Origin: Carnobacterium iners
GTDB lineage: Bacteria > Bacillota > Bacilli > Lactobacillales > Carnobacteriaceae
Assembly (NCBI RefSeq): GCF_900177385.1
Contig: NZ_FXBJ01000002.1
Coordinates: 1,926,001 to 1,990,000, forward strand
DNA: 64,000 bases
Direction of reading: 5' to 3'
Positions 61,808-64,000 of this stretch are shown in pieces. The notes below the pieces were generated by a model, which searched no databases, was not told the origin of the DNA, and was given only the letters and a program-made list of their open reading frames with translations. The translations under genes were made by a program, and so were the position numbers. How positions within the stretch are numbered: position 1 is the first letter of the stretch; each line of letters opens with the position of its first letter.

Positions 61808-63082
61808 CTATTTTAAAAAGTACGTTTGGATATCATTCCATGTGACTAAGACCATTAATAAAGCTAATAGTCCGACTCCAATTAAAGTGATAATCCCTTC
61901 TTTTTCTTGACTCAAAGGTTTCCCTCTGACTCCCTCAACCGCGTTTAATAATAATTTACCACCGTCTAAAGCTGGTACTGGCAATAGATTAATAATTCCT
62001 AAGTTGATACTTAAGATCCCCATCCAATTCAATACGCCGATGTATCCTGTTTTAACAACAGCTTCAGTTGTTGCATAAATAGCTACAGGTCCACCAAACA
62101 TATCAATAGAAAATCCTTTAGTAAAAATAGAGCCTAATGCAGCTAATATCTGCACGATGACCGTCCAAGTATAAGTGAAACCAAAGAACAGTTTAGCAGT
62201 AAAGGATGTATCAACTGGTGCATTTACTCCTATAATCCCGATCTCTGAATCATCATTTCCTTTTTTAGCTTCAGGAATAACATTCAGTTGCTTATCAGAC
62301 CCATCTACTGATTTCAAAGTAAACTTCAGAGATTTCTCTGGACTTTTTTGAATGACTTTTACTATTTCTGTCCAACTAGTCATTTTATTACCATCAATTG
62401 CAAGGACTTGGTCTCCTTTTGCCAAGCCAGCTTCATAAGCCGGAGATCCTTCTACGATTGATCCTAATTCATTTTCATTGCTAATCACACCACCTTGTAA
62501 GAAAGCCATCAGAGTAAACGTAATAATAGCTAAAATAATATTATTCATCGGACCTGCAAAGTTCGTCATCATTCTCTGAGGCAAACTCGCTGCTTGGAAT
62601 TGCACATCAAGTGGAGCAATTTGCACTTCCGTCCCATCTTCTTCAATTAATAGCGTATTTCGTTTAACCGAATAACGAACTAATTTAGTGTCATCACCAG
62701 AAAGGTAACCTTCTATATACAAGTCTTTTTCTAAATCAATCGCGCTAACTTGAATAGGAACAACTTCGAGCAATTGCTTTTTCTTACAGGTATTAATTGT
62801 TGTGACTTCATCGTTTTCATCTAATAAGATCCCAACAGACATTCCTGGTTTAATTTCCGTTTCTTCCTCATAGCCAGCCATTCTAACATAGCCGCCAATT
62901 GGTAAAATCCGTACCGTAAAGGTCGTTTCATTTTTACGATAAGAAAAAATCTTTGGTCCGAAACCGATTGCGAATTCTCTAACTAGTGTTCCTGCTTTTT
63001 TTGCAAAGTAGTAATGCCCAAATTCATGGAAAATGACTAATACACTAAAAACAAGGATAAAGGTAATAATCGTAGTAATCAT
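61808..63082 (-). CDS. rseP: Site-2 intramembrane metalloprotease RseP/RasP
   Basis: Regulated intramembrane protease that cleaves anti-sigma factors and other single-pass proteins. The 424 residues have the zinc motif HEFGH at about residue 19-23 in the first helix. A PDZ domain lies near 200-270 (VEGSPAYEAGLAKGDQVLAI), and the third ligand motif NLLPVPALDGG lies near residue 370. The segment between helix 1 and the PDZ (about 75-165) is long, as in Lactobacillales Eep. Eep also matures peptide pheromones in enterococci, a possible extra role here. Confidence 0.96.
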   Translation of the reverse strand: MITTIITFILVFSVLVIFHEFGHYYFAKKAGTLVREFAIGFGPKIFSYRKNETTFTVRILPIGGYVRMAGYEEETEIKPGMSVGILLDENDEVTTINTCKKKQLLEVVPIQVSAIDLEKDLYIEGYLSGDDTKLVRYSVKRNTLLIEEDGTEVQIAPLDVQFQAASLPQRMMTNFAGPMNNIILAIITFTLMAFLQGGVISNENELGSIVEGSPAYEAGLAKGDQVLAIDGNKMTSWTEIVKVIQKSPEKSLKFTLKSVDGSDKQLNVIPEAKKGNDDSEIGIIGVNAPVDTSFTAKLFFGFTYTWTVIVQILAALGSIFTKGFSIDMFGGPVAIYATTEAVVKTGYIGVLNWMGILSINLGIINLLPVPALDGGKLLLNAVEGVRGKPLSQEKEGIITLIGVGLLALLMVLVTWNDIQTYFLK

Positions 63083-63094
63083 TTTATCTCTCCC

Positions 63095-64000
63095 TTAAAT
63101 CCAACTCATAACTTTTTCTCTAGTCTCTTTATCGACTTCTAAAAGAATAGTCAAGTCTGGTTTTTGTACTTCTTTTTCTTGATAAACAGCTTTATAAACG
63201 AGTGTTTCAATATCTAAAAATGGTAACTTGCCTTCAATAAATGCATTTACAGCTACTTCATTCGCTGCATTCATAACTGTCGGAGCTGTTCCACCTATTC
63301 TTCCGACATCAAAAGCTAATTGCAATAAAGGGAATCGTTCAAAATCCATTTCTTCAAAACGCAATTGTCCAATCATAGCTAAATCAAAAAAAACAGGTTT
63401 TTTAACTGGCATACGAGTTGGGAAACCTAGTGCATATTGGATGGGTTCTCGCATGTCACTGACTCCTAATTGGGCCTTTATTGTACCGTCAACAAATTGT
63501 ACCATAGAGTGTACAATACTTTCACGGTGTAAAAGAACTTTAATTTTATCATAATCCATATCAAATAACCACTTAGCTTCAATAACCTCTAGGCCTTTAT
63601 TCATCATAGATGCTGAATCAATGGTTATTTTCTTTCCCATTGACCAATTTGGATGATTCAATGCATCCGAAACGCTGACATCCCGTAAGTCAGCTCTCGA
63701 GTAATCACGAAAGCTCCCACCTGATGCTGTAATAAGCAATTGACTGACATCGCTGCTATTTTCACCTTGTAAACACTGAAAGATTGCTGAATGCTCACTA
63801 TCTATAGGGAAAACTCTGACATTATTTCTAGCTGCTTCTTCCATAACTAAATCACCAGCCATGACAAGCGTTTCTTTATTGGCAAGTGCAATTTCTTTTC
63901 CTGCCTTGATAGCTGCTAATGTTGGCAATAGTCCGACACTGCCCATTACTGCCGTGACAACCGTTTCTACTTCATCCCTAATAACTAGTTCAGTCAATCC
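63095..64000 (-). CDS. dxr: 1-deoxy-D-xylulose 5-phosphate reductoisomerase (5' end outside window)
   Basis: NADPH-dependent enzyme of the MEP isoprenoid pathway. The visible 301 residues are the C-terminal three quarters of a protein of about 385. LANKETLVMAGDLV, ITASGGSFRD and the metal/substrate site IDSASMMNKGLEVIEA are present, followed by the C-terminal helical domain. The gene continues beyond the right edge. A TTG near 63997 is internal rather than a start, because the frame and family similarity continue. 12 bases upstream of rseP, as in many Firmicutes. Confidence 0.97.
   Translation of the reverse strand, partial: GLTELVIRDEVETVVTAVMGSVGLLPTLAAIKAGKEIALANKETLVMAGDLVMEEAARNNVRVFPIDSEHSAIFQCLQGENSSDVSQLLITASGGSFRDYSRADLRDVSVSDALNHPNWSMGKKITIDSASMMNKGLEVIEAKWLFDMDYDKIKVLLHRESIVHSMVQFVDGTIKAQLGVSDMREPIQYALGFPTRMPVKKPVFFDLAMIGQLRFEEMDFERFPLLQLAFDVGRIGGTAPTVMNAANEVAVNAFIEGKLPFLDIETLVYKAVYQEKEVQKPDLTILLEVDKETREKVMSWI

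Overview
The window is low-GC Firmicutes chromosome. The proteins, the gene order (dnaG, glyQS, recO, era, cdd, dgkA, ybeY, pgpH, phoH, yqeY, rpsU; hrcA-grpE-dnaK-dnaJ-lepA; rimP-nusA-ylxR-ylxQ-infB-rbfA-truB-ribF; dxr-rseP-proS-polC) and the presence of RecO, PolC, NiaR, two T-box leaders and DUF3013 point to Lactobacillales, most likely Carnobacteriaceae (a Carnobacterium-like organism). The order-level call is firm; the genus is inference. Nearly every gene lies on the minus strand. The exceptions are ppsR, an SH3/amidase gene and a group II intron protein.

Layout from left to right. 1-1806 is the start of dnaG, cut by the window edge. 1977-4939 holds a niacin uptake gene with its NiaR repressor and twin operators, then an ABC exporter. 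5257-8536 is glyQS with a glycine T-box. 8563-14913 is a run for RNA/ribosome maturation, repair and signalling (recO, era, cdd, dgkA, ybeY, pgpH, phoH). 15148-18954 holds yqeY, rpsU, zur, ppsR and a TPM/LemA pair. 19183-21922 holds nfo, an RDD protein and sppA. 22081-25523 is hisS-aspS behind a T-box whose specifier reads as aspartate. 25678-31707 holds the cell-wall amidase, dtd, the stringent-response gene rel, rsmE and prmA, followed by a DUF3013 gene.

32297-39418 is the only disturbed part. A decayed 3-methyladenine DNA glycosylase gene (mpg) is split by a complete IS4-family element with a 9-bp target duplication. A group II intron sits antisense in the last codons of a Na+/phosphate cotransporter gene and replaces its C-terminus. 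A class I aminotransferase gene has lost its start codon and carries an internal stop. A ZIP-like membrane protein gene follows and appears intact.

40412-64000 returns to ordinary core genome: lepA, the HrcA/CIRCE heat-shock operon, ribF/truB, the nusA-infB operon, polC, proS, rseP and the 3' part of dxr. A promoter upstream of rimP-nusA lies before the polC terminator hairpin, so this operon may be attenuated by its own product NusA.

I found no CRISPR array, prophage, defence island, tRNA or rRNA. I do not see a convincing wholly new system. The most informative items are the layered decay at 32-39 kb, the antisense intron, the Asp-type T-box and the nusA-operon leader.
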